Part shown: piece after piece, positions 1-7,945 of the stretch
Layout: every line of letters begins with the position of its first letter
Numbering within the stretch: position 1 is the first letter of the stretch
DNA from: Bacteroidota bacterium
GTDB taxonomy: Bacteria > Bacteroidota > Bacteroidia > JABEUT01
Length of the DNA stretch: 38,611 bases
Assembly (NCBI GenBank): GCA_013288205.1
Contig: JABDCH010000017.1
Span: 1 to 38,611, forward strand
Reading direction: 5' to 3'
Translations under genes and position numbers: made by a program
Notes under the pieces: generated by a model
Databases searched by the model: none
Told to the model about the DNA's origin: nothing
What the model saw: only the letters and a program-made list of their open reading frames with translations

Positions 1-71
1 TTATTGGCCGGAACGCAGGAATAGAAGCCGATAATAACAGCTAATCCCGTAGTTATAAAAGTAATTTTCAT
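1..71 (-). CDS. Partial small lipoprotein (N-terminal signal only)
   Basis: An ATG at position 71 on the minus strand opens a frame that runs out of the window after 23 codons. The visible part reads as a lipoprotein signal: a lysine near the start, a hydrophobic stretch (ITTGLAVIIGF) and then Y-S-C, which would be the lipidated cysteine. No function can be given because the mature protein lies outside the window. It is on the same strand as the small lipoprotein gene just upstream, about 50 bases away, and may share its transcript. The call rests only on the signal-like sequence. Confidence 0.5.
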   Translation of the reverse strand, partial: MKITFITTGLAVIIGFYSCVPAN

Positions 72-122
72 GCTGGGTAAGGATAAATGGTTAAACTTAA
101 AATATGAGTGCTATGATAAAGC

Positions 123-350
123 CTATTTCTGACCTTTGGCGCTGTCAGTTTTTTTAGCAGTGTCAGTCGCTTTGGCAGCCTCCATAGAATCTTGCTGACG
201 CATCGTTTTTATGGCATTTTGCAAGGAATCGAAATGATGGGCGGCCGCAATAGAGTCAGTTGCTTTTTTATCTGCTCCTTTGTCAGCAGAACCACCGCAA
301 GAAGCTAAAAAGAAACAGGGAATGGCTAATAGAAGAAATTTCACTTTCAT
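123..350 (-). CDS. Small lysine/alanine-rich lipoprotein, unknown function
   Basis: This is a 75-residue protein that I do not recognise. It begins with a clear lipoprotein signal (MKVKFLLLAIPCFFLASC), with the lipobox L-A-S-C at residues 15-18. The mature part is short, charged and of low complexity, rich in Lys, Ala, Asp and Thr (for example ADKKATDSIAAAHH and the tail TDTAKKTDSAKGQK), so it is probably unstructured or helical and tethered to a membrane. A TATTTTTG element at 371-378 gives it its own promoter. Small lipoproteins of this type are common in Bacteroidota. The call of a lipoprotein is firm and no role can be assigned. Confidence 0.8.
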   Translation of the reverse strand: MKVKFLLLAIPCFFLASCGGSADKGADKKATDSIAAAHHFDSLQNAIKTMRQQDSMEAAKATDTAKKTDSAKGQK

Positions 351-370
351 TACAGAATTGTTTTATACAG

Positions 371-378
371 CAAAAATA
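371..378 (-). promoter_or_regulatory. Bacteroidota-type -7 element for the small lipoprotein
   Basis: On the minus strand this reads TATTTTTG, a match to the Bacteroidota -7 consensus TAnnTTTG. A TTTT lies 19 bases upstream, at the place where the -33 TTTG is expected. The start codon of the lipoprotein is at 350, so the leader would be about 15-20 bases. Confidence 0.5.
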
Positions 379-502
379 CCAACAACGCAGGCCTTTAAAA
401 TACCCCTTCTAAAGAACTTATTAACAAGGGTCAAGGGAAAAGAGGAGGGGATAAGTACTTTGGATATTGAATAACGAACACGCAATAATAATTGCAGGAT
501 TT

Positions 503-1549
503 TTATTTAACCTTACTTAAATAACTCTTGATGGTTACATCCATAGCGTCCGACCCGTCTTGCATAACAACGAGTTTCTTTTCGCTGTTAAACAAAACAA
601 AGAAAGGCATAGCCGGGATATTATAATTCAAGCACAAATCTCCATAAAAACCATCGGATTCCCAGAGGTTGGTCCAAATGATTTTGCGGGTTGTTGCGGC
701 CTTTTGCCAATTTGCCCTGCTATTATCTAAGGCAAGCGAAATAAAGGCAATTTTTGAAGTATCCAGCGTTTTATAATAGCTAACTATCGAATCCATTTCA
801 TGTACACAAGGGCCACAGCCATTTGACCAGAAATGAAGCAATATCCATTTGTTTTTAATGGCAGCCGAATTAAACTTTCTCCCTTTCACATCCGTTAAGG
901 TAAATTCTTTAAAAGCATCCCCTGCATTAGGGTATTTCCTAGCGCCGGAAAGGTCTGCCTTTATCTGATGATATTCGGGATATAGATCAAGCGCCGGATT
1001 TAATTGATTAAATAATGCCAATTTTTTATCGGTGCTTTCTAAATATAGCATATGAGAATGGGTAAAGAACCAAAGCGATAAATAGGAATCGGGGTGTGTC
1101 TTTATATAGGACGTAACAATATATATCTCTTCAGAATCTTTATTTTTTTCTCCCATTAGCTGACAAATAGAATCCCATTCATGTAAAGTTTTATTTTCTA
1201 CGTTAATGTTAGGTATCTCTATGGTCTTATTTGAATAATTTATAATCAATTTTCTTCGTTTGATTTCAGGAGCAATCCATATCCGGCTTTTCCAATTGAA
1301 ATTTATATTTGAATCTCCATGCTTCTTAGGATCTAATAGAATGTAAAGATATTTTGGTTCTGTGGGATAGTACGTAAATTCAAGGGTAGAATCATTTATT
1401 CGTGTGGGAGGTACGTCCTGATAATTTAATATTTTCAACTCATTCATCAATTCAGATTTAGCGCCTCTTTGTACAATAACTAATTTACATTGTGAATTTG
1501 CATTTTGCAATAGCAATAAAGAAAAAAATATAAATATATGAGTCTTCAT
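503..1549 (-). CDS. Secreted TlpA-like thioredoxin-fold protein
   Basis: The C-terminal third is a thioredoxin-like domain of the TlpA/AhpC-TSA type. It carries the redox motif C-G-P-C at about residues 245-248, inside the typical context WILLHFWSNGCGPC, and a cis-proline loop (IPAMPFFVLF) later. The first roughly 200 residues form an extra N-terminal region that I do not recognise, as is usual for Bacteroidota TlpA-like proteins. I take the ATG at 1549 as start because it is followed directly by a signal peptide (MKTHIFIFFSLLLLQNANSQ); the frame stays open to an upstream codon at 1576. It probably works outside the cytoplasm as a thiol-disulfide oxidoreductase. The Cys-rich secreted protein 68 bases upstream on the same strand is a possible partner. 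Confidence 0.85.
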   Translation of the reverse strand: MKTHIFIFFSLLLLQNANSQCKLVIVQRGAKSELMNELKILNYQDVPPTRINDSTLEFTYYPTEPKYLYILLDPKKHGDSNINFNWKSRIWIAPEIKRRKLIINYSNKTIEIPNINVENKTLHEWDSICQLMGEKNKDSEEIYIVTSYIKTHPDSYLSLWFFTHSHMLYLESTDKKLALFNQLNPALDLYPEYHQIKADLSGARKYPNAGDAFKEFTLTDVKGRKFNSAAIKNKWILLHFWSNGCGPCVHEMDSIVSYYKTLDTSKIAFISLALDNSRANWQKAATTRKIIWTNLWESDGFYGDLCLNYNIPAMPFFVLFNSEKKLVVMQDGSDAMDVTIKSYLSKVK

Positions 1550-1617
1550 ATTATAAAAAGTGGAAATAGGCACCAAATATAATACCTATTTCCTTCCTGA
1601 TTAATAGGCAATTAATT

Positions 1618-2193
1618 TTAATTACTAGCTATAACATAGTATAATTGGCCATTAATTATTGTATTAAAATCTACGCAGCCTCCACCTCCAACACTGCAAC
1701 ATCCTGTCCAAGCCCAACCGCTACCACCCGGATTACCCGGTGGATAACAGTTTTCACAAAAACTACCTTCTGAACTAAAAATAATTCCACCACCAGTCAT
1801 ACTATTAAATTCAGCCATAGTAATATCTGTAACAGTTGGTTTTGTACTGTATGTACATGCAATAACTTCTATTCCGAAAATAGCTGATAATAGAGAGCTT
1901 GTGTAAGAAATATTAGGAGCGGAATCCAATCTGTGAATGTTGGAATCTGTACCAGAAAACCCCATAGGCAAACCATTAATAAAAACCATGTATGTTTCTA
2001 AAGATACTTTTGTGGCAGAATCTAGTGCCAGGATTAAGGTATTTGATGAGGTATTTAATAGTGAGGTTAATTGGGTGGTATTTGTTGGTCCACTATAATT
2101 TAATACTGCACTCACACATGCTTGAGAATTAGATTTATTAGCAAATGTAAACACCAAAACGAATACCAGTGCTAATTTTAATAAAGTTTTCAT
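1618..2193 (-). CDS. Cys-rich secreted protein, unknown function
   Basis: This is a 191-residue protein that I do not recognise. It has a clear Sec signal (MKTLLKLALVFVLVFTFANKSNSQ). The mature part begins with a Cys, and the C-terminal third is rich in Gly, Pro and Cys: C-E-N-C-Y-P-P-G, then T-G-C-C-S-V-G-G-G-G-C. At least eight cysteines would allow several disulfides or a metal site outside the cytoplasm. It lies just upstream of a TlpA-like thiol oxidoreductase on the same strand, which fits a need for disulfide handling, though that link is inference. A divergent XRE-type regulator lies on the other side of a 155-base regulatory region. The end of the protein shows no recognisable type IX sorting domain. 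Confidence 0.75.
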   Translation of the reverse strand: MKTLLKLALVFVLVFTFANKSNSQACVSAVLNYSGPTNTTQLTSLLNTSSNTLILALDSATKVSLETYMVFINGLPMGFSGTDSNIHRLDSAPNISYTSSLLSAIFGIEVIACTYSTKPTVTDITMAEFNSMTGGGIIFSSEGSFCENCYPPGNPGGSGWAWTGCCSVGGGGCVDFNTIINGQLYYVIASN

Positions 2194-2235
2194 AGGTTTA
2201 AAATTTAATTGTTATTATTATAAAAATTTGGAAAA

Positions 2236-2243
2236 CAAATGTA
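2236..2243 (-). promoter_or_regulatory. -7 element for the Cys-rich secreted protein
   Basis: The minus strand reads TACATTTG, matching TAnnTTTG. It lies 43 bases upstream of the ATG at 2193. I see no good -33 TTTG at the expected distance, so the assignment rests on the -7 element alone. Confidence 0.4.
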
Positions 2244-2275
2244 AATAGAGGTCTATCGGTCTCTTTTATCCTTTA

Positions 2276-2290
2276 GGAATAATATATTCC
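2276..2290. promoter_or_regulatory. Perfect 15-bp dyad, possible operator of the XRE regulator
   Basis: GGAATA-ATA-TATTCC is a perfect inverted repeat with six-base arms. It sits between the two divergent -7 elements (2236-2243 minus and 2320-2327 plus), just upstream of the -33 zone of the regulator promoter. XRE-type regulators usually bind such short dyads as dimers, so it is a candidate operator for both genes. Confidence 0.4.
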
Positions 2291-2319
2291 CTGTACACAT
2301 AGTTTATGTAATTAATGCA

Positions 2320-2327
2320 TATATTTG
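2320..2327 (+). promoter_or_regulatory. -7 element for the XRE regulator
   Basis: TATATTTG matches the TAnnTTTG consensus and ends 21 bases before the ATG at 2349. A possible TTG start at 2325 lies inside this element, which argues that translation begins at 2349 and not at the TTG. Confidence 0.5.
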
Positions 2328-2348
2328 TTGTCATCAATAATAATTGAG

Positions 2349-2711
2349 ATGGTGCTTGGACAAAAAATAAAAAAAATTCGGGAGCTCAAAAATCTTACCC
2401 AGGAACACATGGCTATTCAGCTTGGCCTTACTCAAGGCACTTATAGTAGAATGGAATTGGGCGAGGTGGATATTCCATACACTAGGTTGGAGGAAATATC
2501 TAAAATACTTGAAATGAAACCTGAGGAAATCATTGCTTTTGATGAGCGTATGGTTTTTAATGTAATGTACAATACACCCGGGAAAGATTTGGTAGTTTAT
2601 CAGGTACAACAACACGAGGACACTATAAAATCATTAAAAGAAGAGATAGTCTACCTAAAAAGTGTATTGGATAAAATACTGCTATCGGACAAGAAAGGAA
2701 ATAAGGAATAG
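2349..2711 (+). CDS. XRE-family helix-turn-helix regulator with C-terminal coiled coil
   Basis: Residues 1-60 form a classic XRE/HTH_3 domain: GQKIKKIRELKNLTQEHMA, then LTQGTYSRMELGEVDIPYTRLEEISKILEMKPEEI. The S-R-M-E-x-G stretch is typical of the recognition helix and the turn after it. Residues of about 85-115 (VQQHEDTIKSLKEEIVYLKSVLDKIL) form heptads of a short coiled coil, probably for dimerisation; no ligand domain is seen. I chose the ATG at 2349 because a TTG further upstream lies inside the likely promoter. The gene is divergent from the Cys-rich secreted protein and faces ybeY at its 3' end with a 7-base gap. Which genes it controls is not shown, but the dyad at 2276-2290 suggests autoregulation and control of the divergent gene. 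Confidence 0.85.
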   Translation: MVLGQKIKKIRELKNLTQEHMAIQLGLTQGTYSRMELGEVDIPYTRLEEISKILEMKPEEIIAFDERMVFNVMYNTPGKDLVVYQVQQHEDTIKSLKEEIVYLKSVLDKILLSDKKGNKE

Positions 2712-2725
2712 ATAATTGCTATTCC
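2705..2725. terminator. Hairpin across the convergent ends of the XRE gene and ybeY
   Basis: GGAATAG (2705-2711), a 7-base loop and CTATTCC (2719-2725) form a perfect 7-bp stem. The two arms are the last seven bases of each convergent gene, so both TAG stop codons lie in the stem. It is symmetric and could act weakly in both directions, but there is no U tract on either side. Confidence 0.3.
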
Positions 2726-3153
2726 AAGTTGAGGCTTAGCTTTATTGCGGCATCTTCCTTTGCCCGCATGGTTTTTTTATTGGCAGCCGTTTTGTCGGTG
2801 TAACCGCATAGATGCAATATACCGTGAATAATGGTGCGCATCAATTCCCTTTCAAAGGGTTGTTTGAATGAATGTGCGTTCTCTTTCACCCGGTCTATAC
2901 TTATAAATATTTCTCCTTCCACTTTCGTTTTTTCGGAGTAATCAAAAGTGATAATGTCCGTATAGAAATCGTGTTGTAGGAATTGACGGTTTATATGAAG
3001 GAGGTATTCGTCGGTACAGAAAAAATAGGAGATGCTTCCGGGAGTTTTACCTTCCTGTTTCAATATCTTGCTGATCCAATTTTTTATGGATGCTTTTTCC
3101 TTTAAAGAAAATCCCAGGTTCTCTTCAACCTTAAATGTGATTCCTGATGCCAC
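2719..3153 (-). CDS. ybeY: YbeY endoribonuclease (16S rRNA maturation)
   Basis: YbeY is a metal-dependent single-strand endoribonuclease in 16S rRNA 3' maturation and ribosome quality control. The length of 144 residues is normal. The metal-site motif is visible near the C-terminus: H110-G-I-L-H114-L-C-G-Y-T-D120. The usual third histidine (H-G-x-L-H-L-x-G-Y-D-H) is not there; an Asp-Lys pair stands in its place, a form I believe is usual in Bacteroidota YbeY, so D120 may be the third ligand. The first codon is GTG at 3153. The gene lies 8 bases downstream of the RsbW-like gene and is probably in one operon with it and with the DUF4175-like gene. Confidence 0.9.
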   Translation of the reverse strand: MASGITFKVEENLGFSLKEKASIKNWISKILKQEGKTPGSISYFFCTDEYLLHINRQFLQHDFYTDIITFDYSEKTKVEGEIFISIDRVKENAHSFKQPFERELMRTIIHGILHLCGYTDKTAANKKTMRAKEDAAIKLSLNLE

Positions 3154-3161
3154 AAAAGGCT

Positions 3162-3617
3162 TTAATTATTGCCTACCGGCAGTATATTAAAACTGATGGA
3201 AACACAAGAGCCTCCATCGGAAAATTGAACATCGTCAGCCAGGTGTTTCATTAAGAAAATTCCCCTGCCGCTTGGTTTTTCAATGTTGCTGGGATCAGTA
3301 GGGTCGGGGAGGTTATTAAAATCGAAACCGGAGCCCTCATCCCTTACAGAAAAGGATACCGAGGTGGTATTAGTTTTGAAACCTACATGCACTTTTTTGC
3401 CGGGGTTTGCCTTATTGCCATGATAAATGGCATTATTTACCGCTTCGGTAACGGCCACCAATATATTGCCATAATGATCTTCACCTAATTTATAAGTGGA
3501 GCAAATCATTTCAATTAGCTTTTCCATAATGTGAATTCCCTCGGCACCGGAAGGTAATTCAAGCTGTTGGCCGTTAAGTAAGCCAGATGCCTTATCAGGC
3601 GAAGATTTAGTAAGCAT
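3162..3617 (-). CDS. RsbW-like ATP-binding protein (GHKL fold)
   Basis: This 151-residue protein is a stand-alone HATPase of the RsbW/SpoIIAB anti-sigma-factor type. The N box is at VAVTEAVNNAIYHGNK, the G1 box at V-R-D-E-G-S-G-F-D, and a G2-like stretch reads GRGIFLMKHLADDV. Such proteins are usually serine kinases or switch proteins that bind a sigma factor or an anti-anti-sigma factor. No partner gene with a STAS domain is seen nearby, so the pathway is open. It sits 18 bases downstream of the DUF4175-like gene and 8 bases upstream of ybeY. This neighbourhood with ybeY is, as far as I recall, common in Bacteroidota. Confidence 0.85.
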   Translation of the reverse strand: MLTKSSPDKASGLLNGQQLELPSGAEGIHIMEKLIEMICSTYKLGEDHYGNILVAVTEAVNNAIYHGNKANPGKKVHVGFKTNTTSVSFSVRDEGSGFDFNNLPDPTDPSNIEKPSGRGIFLMKHLADDVQFSDGGSCVSISFNILPVGNN

Positions 3618-3635
3618 GACGCGGGGAATTTTTTT

Positions 3636-6600
3636 TCATTCCTGGAATGAGTTGAAATATTGATTTACTTTATCTCTGTAAAATGAATTCAAATCGGGCG
3701 GGACGGTTTTTAACAATTCGTCCTGCTTTGTTCTTTGGGTATTATACTCTAAAAATGGGTTAGGGTTACCAAAAAATTGCTTTTTTACTATATGTGATTC
3801 AAATTCAGGGTTTTGCCCTTGTGTTTGTTTGGCCTTTTCATATTCCAGCAGATGTTTTATAATTTGTTGCTGGCGTTGCAGGGTAGCATCCGTTATTTGG
3901 CGGTTTACAATGTCTTCTTCGTTCTTGCTCATTTGCTTGGTAATGTCGTCCAGTTGCCCTCCACCTTGCTTATTATCACCCATTTCCTCTTCGGCTTGTT
4001 GCATTTGCTGGCGAATATATTGCTGTTCAGCTGCCATTTTAGCAAGAGCCTCACTGGTTCCCTGGTTTTGGTCGCCCGGTTTGCTGCCAGGCTTATTGCC
4101 TTGTTGCTGTCCCAGATTTTTGCCATTTTTCATCATAGCGTTCTTCATGGCATCTAATTGTTTGGATAATTGCTCCTGCATTTGACGTAGCTGCGACATA
4201 GAAGGCTTACTCCCCATTCCGCCTGGTTTATTGCAACTGCCCATTCCGGGTGAATGTTTTTTTGATTGAGATTGTTGCATACCGGCTAATGCATCGCCCA
4301 GAAGCAGGGCCAGGTTGTTGATGGATGTCATGGAAAATTGCTGGTTCGATGCAGCCTGCGGGGCATGTCTTTCTTCCATTTGATCAACAGCCTCTTTCAT
4401 GTTTCTGTTTATTTTATCCATTTCCTGGTTCACAATGCTTTGCAGCTTCAGGTTTCTTTTACTTAGCTTGTAGAGACTATCGGCAATGGTAGAAGCATTT
4501 TCCTGTAATTCTTTTTGTTTGTATGCGATATCAGAATATTGCATAGTAGTTTGCCCGCCTGAAGCAGTGACTTTATCCATCAAGTCTTCTTGTGCAAAGG
4601 AGAGAGTGACAAGATTATTTAAAATATTTCGCAACGTTGCTTCATCCACTTCCTCCGACTGCGATTCCATATTCATTTCCATCGAGGAAAGCTGCTGAGC
4701 CATTTCTTTCATCTTGCTCGCTGCATTTTTCTGCGATTGGGAAGCTTTACTGGAATTATTTTTCGATAATTGTTGGCTGCTGTTCTGCATTTCTTGCTGC
4801 ACAGACTGCGATTGCTGTTCCGGATTTTTATATTGTGTAGGCTCTTCTAACTCGCTGTTTTTCTTTTCGAGGTTTTCGAGGTTTTTAGCTACATCCTGGA
4901 AATCTTTGTTTAAGGCATCTTGCTCCTTCTGTTCCTGCTGAGTAGCCCCTTCCTTGTTCTTATTTTCTTTCGATTCATTGCTTAACTGGTCCTGTTTTTG
5001 GGCCAGTGAATCGAGCCGTTGCTGATTTGCTTGCAGTTGTTGCTGAAAGTCGAGGCGCTTGTAAAGTTCGAGGGTGCGCTCCAATTCCTTTTTAAAATCC
5101 TGGTTATTGGAAGTGAGTTTTTCCAGTTGTTGTTGCACATCCTCCTTATTCATTTTATTAAGCATTTTTTGCAATTCTTCCAGCTTCTTTTTAAGGCTGT
5201 CGTTTGCCAGTTGGTTGAACAGCTTTTGCAATTCATCCTGCTTAGCCATCATATCAGAATCTTTCTTCTGGAATTCCCACTGTTTCTTGGTATTTTCTTT
5301 GTTCTTTTTAGCAATCTCATCCACCTTTTTCTGCAAGTCGAGTTGTTGTTGCAAAAGGTTATCCATTTTCTTGCGGTCGGTCCAGTTCATTTCCTGTTTG
5401 TTGAAGAGGTCCGCCCTTTCCTGCTCCATTTCGCTTTGCAAAATATTAGCCTGTTCAACCGTTTTACTTATCTCGTTCTGAACATGGCTATTATTATCTT
5501 CCGTATTCTTTACAATTTCATCCATCGAAGGAACCTTGAAAAACATAGGGTTCGTTTTGGTTGACTTAGGTCCATTTACTCCATCGTTATCCCACACTTC
5601 GAAGTAGTATTCCATTTGCTGGCCGGGAGCAAGGGAAAGCGTATCCATATCCCAGTAAAAATAAAAAGGCTGTTGCAGTTGATTTTTGCTGATAGTTAAT
5701 TCCGTTTTATGAATAGTGCCCGCGTGGGAAGATGAGTCGTCGGAATTATATATACGGTAAGTAAAAACGAGTCTCGTAAAACCATAGTCATCTTTAATAT
5801 TTCCATTGAAATATAATTGTTTCGATGAAGTTGAATCTTGCTTTTGCTCTACTTGTACGGAAGGGTATAAATCGGGTATTACCTGTATGGCATATTTTAC
5901 CGAGTCGTGATTGATGAAATATTGGTTAGAGGCCGATATGGAATAATTTCCACTCTGCATAAACTTACGGTTGAATGAATAAGAATCTTTCCCCAAGAGG
6001 GTTAATGCTGTCGCCGAATCAGCGAACCGTAACTGCAATTTATCGGCGTTGTGGGTATTGAAATTCCATTGTACCATTGTTCCCTGCGGTATGGATAAAT
6101 CCCCTGTGTTGCGCAGTGTTTCATCTTTTTTGCCGATGTATTTCGGGTAGTGCAGGGTAATATCGAAATTTACTAATTGTGGTTCTGGCAGAGCCGTTAG
6201 CGTGTATTCTTTTGAGTCGTATCCCGCCGCCTGGAAGACGAACGTTTCATTGTGCTGCACATTGCGGAAGGTATATTCAAACGAAGTATTGTCGCCCTTA
6301 TCCATTTTAAATGTGCTGCCATCGTATTGTATAAAAACATCTTGCGGCAATTGATTGCCTTTTATCTTTAATTTGAGGGTGAAATCCTTTTGCTGTATGG
6401 CTTTTAAATCGTTGTTTTCAATCACAAAATCGAATGGCGCCATCTTAGGGAAATAGGTGTTGTATTTGAACATTTGTTTGGTGCCTTGCCTCAATAGCGA
6501 TGGAACGATAAACCACAATAAAAGAATGAGAAACAAAGGAGCCGCTACATAAGGAACATATTTGCGGTTACGCGAAATATCAATAGCAACCGGGAAGGGA

Positions 6601-7025
6601 ACAGGTTTTATTTCTTTTATCTTTTGCTCGATACTCGCCTCTACTAAAGCCAGGGTTCCTGCTTCAGGCAGTTGTTTGTTAAGTTGCAGTATATTCAGTA
6701 GTTTGTCTTGTACTTCAGTAAAATGTTTGCCAATAATATGCGCCGCATCTTCATAGCTTAATACGTCGCCTATGCGGTACAATTTGAAGGCGGGAATAGC
6801 AATATACCGGCCGAGTATAAACAATATACCGGCCGAAAAAGAATAAAATAAAATAGTGCGGAGTGTAATGCTGAAATCACCATAATATTCAGCAATTACA
6901 ATGGTAATATACAAAGAAAGCCCTAAGGCCAGAGCATAAAGAGCTCCCCTTACAAGCTGATTCTTGTAATACTTGCGAATAAATTCGTCTAGCTTTGAGA
7001 TTAATATGCGATATGAGGCTGTCAT
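3636..7025 (-). CDS. Very large DUF4175-like membrane protein with long coiled coil
   Basis: The protein has about 1129 residues when read from the ATG at 7025. I prefer this start to an in-frame TTG at 7040, because that TTG lies within the likely -7 element at 7038-7045. Two membrane segments are seen at about residues 30-50 and 57-80 and a third near 155-175 (APLFLILLLWFIVPSLL). Then come about 330 residues of beta-rich, Ig-like sequence. From about 505 on, the protein is Gln-, Lys-, Glu- and Met-rich coiled coil with runs such as QEMQNSSQQLSKNNSS and low-complexity stretches rich in Gly, Met and Lys near 930-1000. The order fits the DUF4175 family of Bacteroidota, whose function is not known to me. 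The coiled coil would lie outside the cytoplasm if it follows the third segment as an exported domain (inference). Confidence 0.8.
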   Translation of the reverse strand: MTASYRILISKLDEFIRKYYKNQLVRGALYALALGLSLYITIVIAEYYGDFSITLRTILFYSFSAGILFILGRYIAIPAFKLYRIGDVLSYEDAAHIIGKHFTEVQDKLLNILQLNKQLPEAGTLALVEASIEQKIKEIKPVPFPVAIDISRNRKYVPYVAAPLFLILLLWFIVPSLLRQGTKQMFKYNTYFPKMAPFDFVIENNDLKAIQQKDFTLKLKIKGNQLPQDVFIQYDGSTFKMDKGDNTSFEYTFRNVQHNETFVFQAAGYDSKEYTLTALPEPQLVNFDITLHYPKYIGKKDETLRNTGDLSIPQGTMVQWNFNTHNADKLQLRFADSATALTLLGKDSYSFNRKFMQSGNYSISASNQYFINHDSVKYAIQVIPDLYPSVQVEQKQDSTSSKQLYFNGNIKDDYGFTRLVFTYRIYNSDDSSSHAGTIHKTELTISKNQLQQPFYFYWDMDTLSLAPGQQMEYYFEVWDNDGVNGPKSTKTNPMFFKVPSMDEIVKNTEDNNSHVQNEISKTVEQANILQSEMEQERADLFNKQEMNWTDRKKMDNLLQQQLDLQKKVDEIAKKNKENTKKQWEFQKKDSDMMAKQDELQKLFNQLANDSLKKKLEELQKMLNKMNKEDVQQQLEKLTSNNQDFKKELERTLELYKRLDFQQQLQANQQRLDSLAQKQDQLSNESKENKNKEGATQQEQKEQDALNKDFQDVAKNLENLEKKNSELEEPTQYKNPEQQSQSVQQEMQNSSQQLSKNNSSKASQSQKNAASKMKEMAQQLSSMEMNMESQSEEVDEATLRNILNNLVTLSFAQEDLMDKVTASGGQTTMQYSDIAYKQKELQENASTIADSLYKLSKRNLKLQSIVNQEMDKINRNMKEAVDQMEERHAPQAASNQQFSMTSINNLALLLGDALAGMQQSQSKKHSPGMGSCNKPGGMGSKPSMSQLRQMQEQLSKQLDAMKNAMMKNGKNLGQQQGNKPGSKPGDQNQGTSEALAKMAAEQQYIRQQMQQAEEEMGDNKQGGGQLDDITKQMSKNEEDIVNRQITDATLQRQQQIIKHLLEYEKAKQTQGQNPEFESHIVKKQFFGNPNPFLEYNTQRTKQDELLKTVPPDLNSFYRDKVNQYFNSFQE

Positions 7026-7037
7026 CCTTATAACTCT

Positions 7038-7045
7038 CAAATATA
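7038..7045 (-). promoter_or_regulatory. -7 element for the DUF4175-like gene
   Basis: The minus strand reads TATATTTG, a full TAnnTTTG match, only 12 bases upstream of the ATG at 7025. The leader would be very short. No clear -33 TTTG is seen at the expected distance. Confidence 0.4.
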
Positions 7046-7101
7046 GGCTAAAAGGGGGTGCAGACGGCAGTCTGGAATGTTAAATTTTATTATTCCCCGC
7101 T

Positions 7102-7869
7102 TTAAGAATTGGAATGTTGTTGCAATGTTTGCAATATCCTTTGCCTCACCTCTTCCTTCAGACGGGGTATATCCCTGTGTGTCATGTTTTGGGTAGATAT
7201 GGGTTCCGTCCAAACGGCTTTCAAGGTGCCGGGTTTTAACTGCATAAATTTATGTGCAGGCGAAAATTCAGCTGAATTTAAAATGGTAAGAACTGCTATA
7301 GGCACTTGTGTATCAATGGCCAGGCGAAATGCTCCGTCTTTAAAATCAATCAGGGGTTTGTTCGTGCGGTTGCGTGTGCCCTCGGGGTAAAGAACAACCG
7401 ATATTTTTTCTTTAAGTAATGAATCTTGCATTTTAATAATGCTTTTAGCCCGATCCTCTTTGCTTTTCCTGTCAACAGTTATATAGATCCTTCCCACTAT
7501 ATATCCCATAAGCGGAATTTTAGTGACTTCAATTTTCGAAAGGAAACGGAAGGTGTTTACACAAGCCCTTGCAAATAAGGGGATATCTAATTGCGAACGG
7601 TGATTACATACAAATACATAGGGCTGTTCGGGTTTAATAAGATTCTTACCTTTTACATCTACCCGGATGAAATAGCATGTTAATAGAAAGCCTGCCCAAA
7701 ACCTTGATATTTTATGTGCCTGAAAGGGCGCTTTATCCGCTGGCACGAACCAAAAAACAAAAAAATAGGAGGGAATAACAATGAAAAAAGAAACGATAAC
7801 GATTAATACGGCATACAGGCCGAATAAAGTCATCAAAATCTGGACAAGTATATTAGGTTCTTTTTTCAA
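7102..7869 (-). CDS. 1-acylglycerol-3-phosphate acyltransferase family protein (PlsC-like)
   Basis: The protein has the two signature motifs of the PlsC family: N-H90-R-S-Q-L-D95 (the H-x4-D catalytic pair) and Y-P-E-G-T-R-N-R at 161-168 (phosphate binding). It would transfer an acyl chain to lysophosphatidic acid or a related lipid at the inner membrane. A strongly hydrophobic segment covers residues 13-40 (LMTLFGLYAVLIVIVSFF and following), so it is membrane-anchored. The length of 255 residues is normal. The first codon is TTG at 7869; the next ATG (7833) would cut into the membrane segment, and the promoter element at 7889-7896 lies just upstream of the TTG, so I keep the TTG. The exact substrate is not shown by the sequence. 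Confidence 0.88.
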   Translation of the reverse strand: MKKEPNILVQILMTLFGLYAVLIVIVSFFIVIPSYFFVFWFVPADKAPFQAHKISRFWAGFLLTCYFIRVDVKGKNLIKPEQPYVFVCNHRSQLDIPLFARACVNTFRFLSKIEVTKIPLMGYIVGRIYITVDRKSKEDRAKSIIKMQDSLLKEKISVVLYPEGTRNRTNKPLIDFKDGAFRLAIDTQVPIAVLTILNSAEFSPAHKFMQLKPGTLKAVWTEPISTQNMTHRDIPRLKEEVRQRILQTLQQHSNS

Positions 7870-7888
7870 AAGAGGATTATTGGGAATG

Positions 7889-7896
7889 CAAAGGTA
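7889..7896 (-). promoter_or_regulatory. -7 element for the PlsC-like gene
   Basis: The minus strand reads TACCTTTG and is followed by CATTCC, a form often seen at Bacteroidota start sites. It lies 19 bases upstream of the TTG start at 7869. Confidence 0.5.
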
Positions 7897-7945
7897 AGGT
7901 GTTTAAATAAAGAAGAAAGTGTGCCCTTGGAAATATAAGAATATC

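Noticed and set aside
280-474. A 64-codon plus-strand frame opposite the small lipoprotein.
   Set aside because: It overlaps the signal peptide and promoter of the lipoprotein gene in antisense and shows no protein-like features.
3813-5564. Long open frames on the plus strand opposite the DUF4175-like gene, one of 181 codons rich in Leu and Phe.
   Set aside because: They are the antisense of the Gln/Lys/Glu-rich coiled coil; such codons give Leu/Phe/Cys-rich open frames on the other strand. No start context or family is seen.
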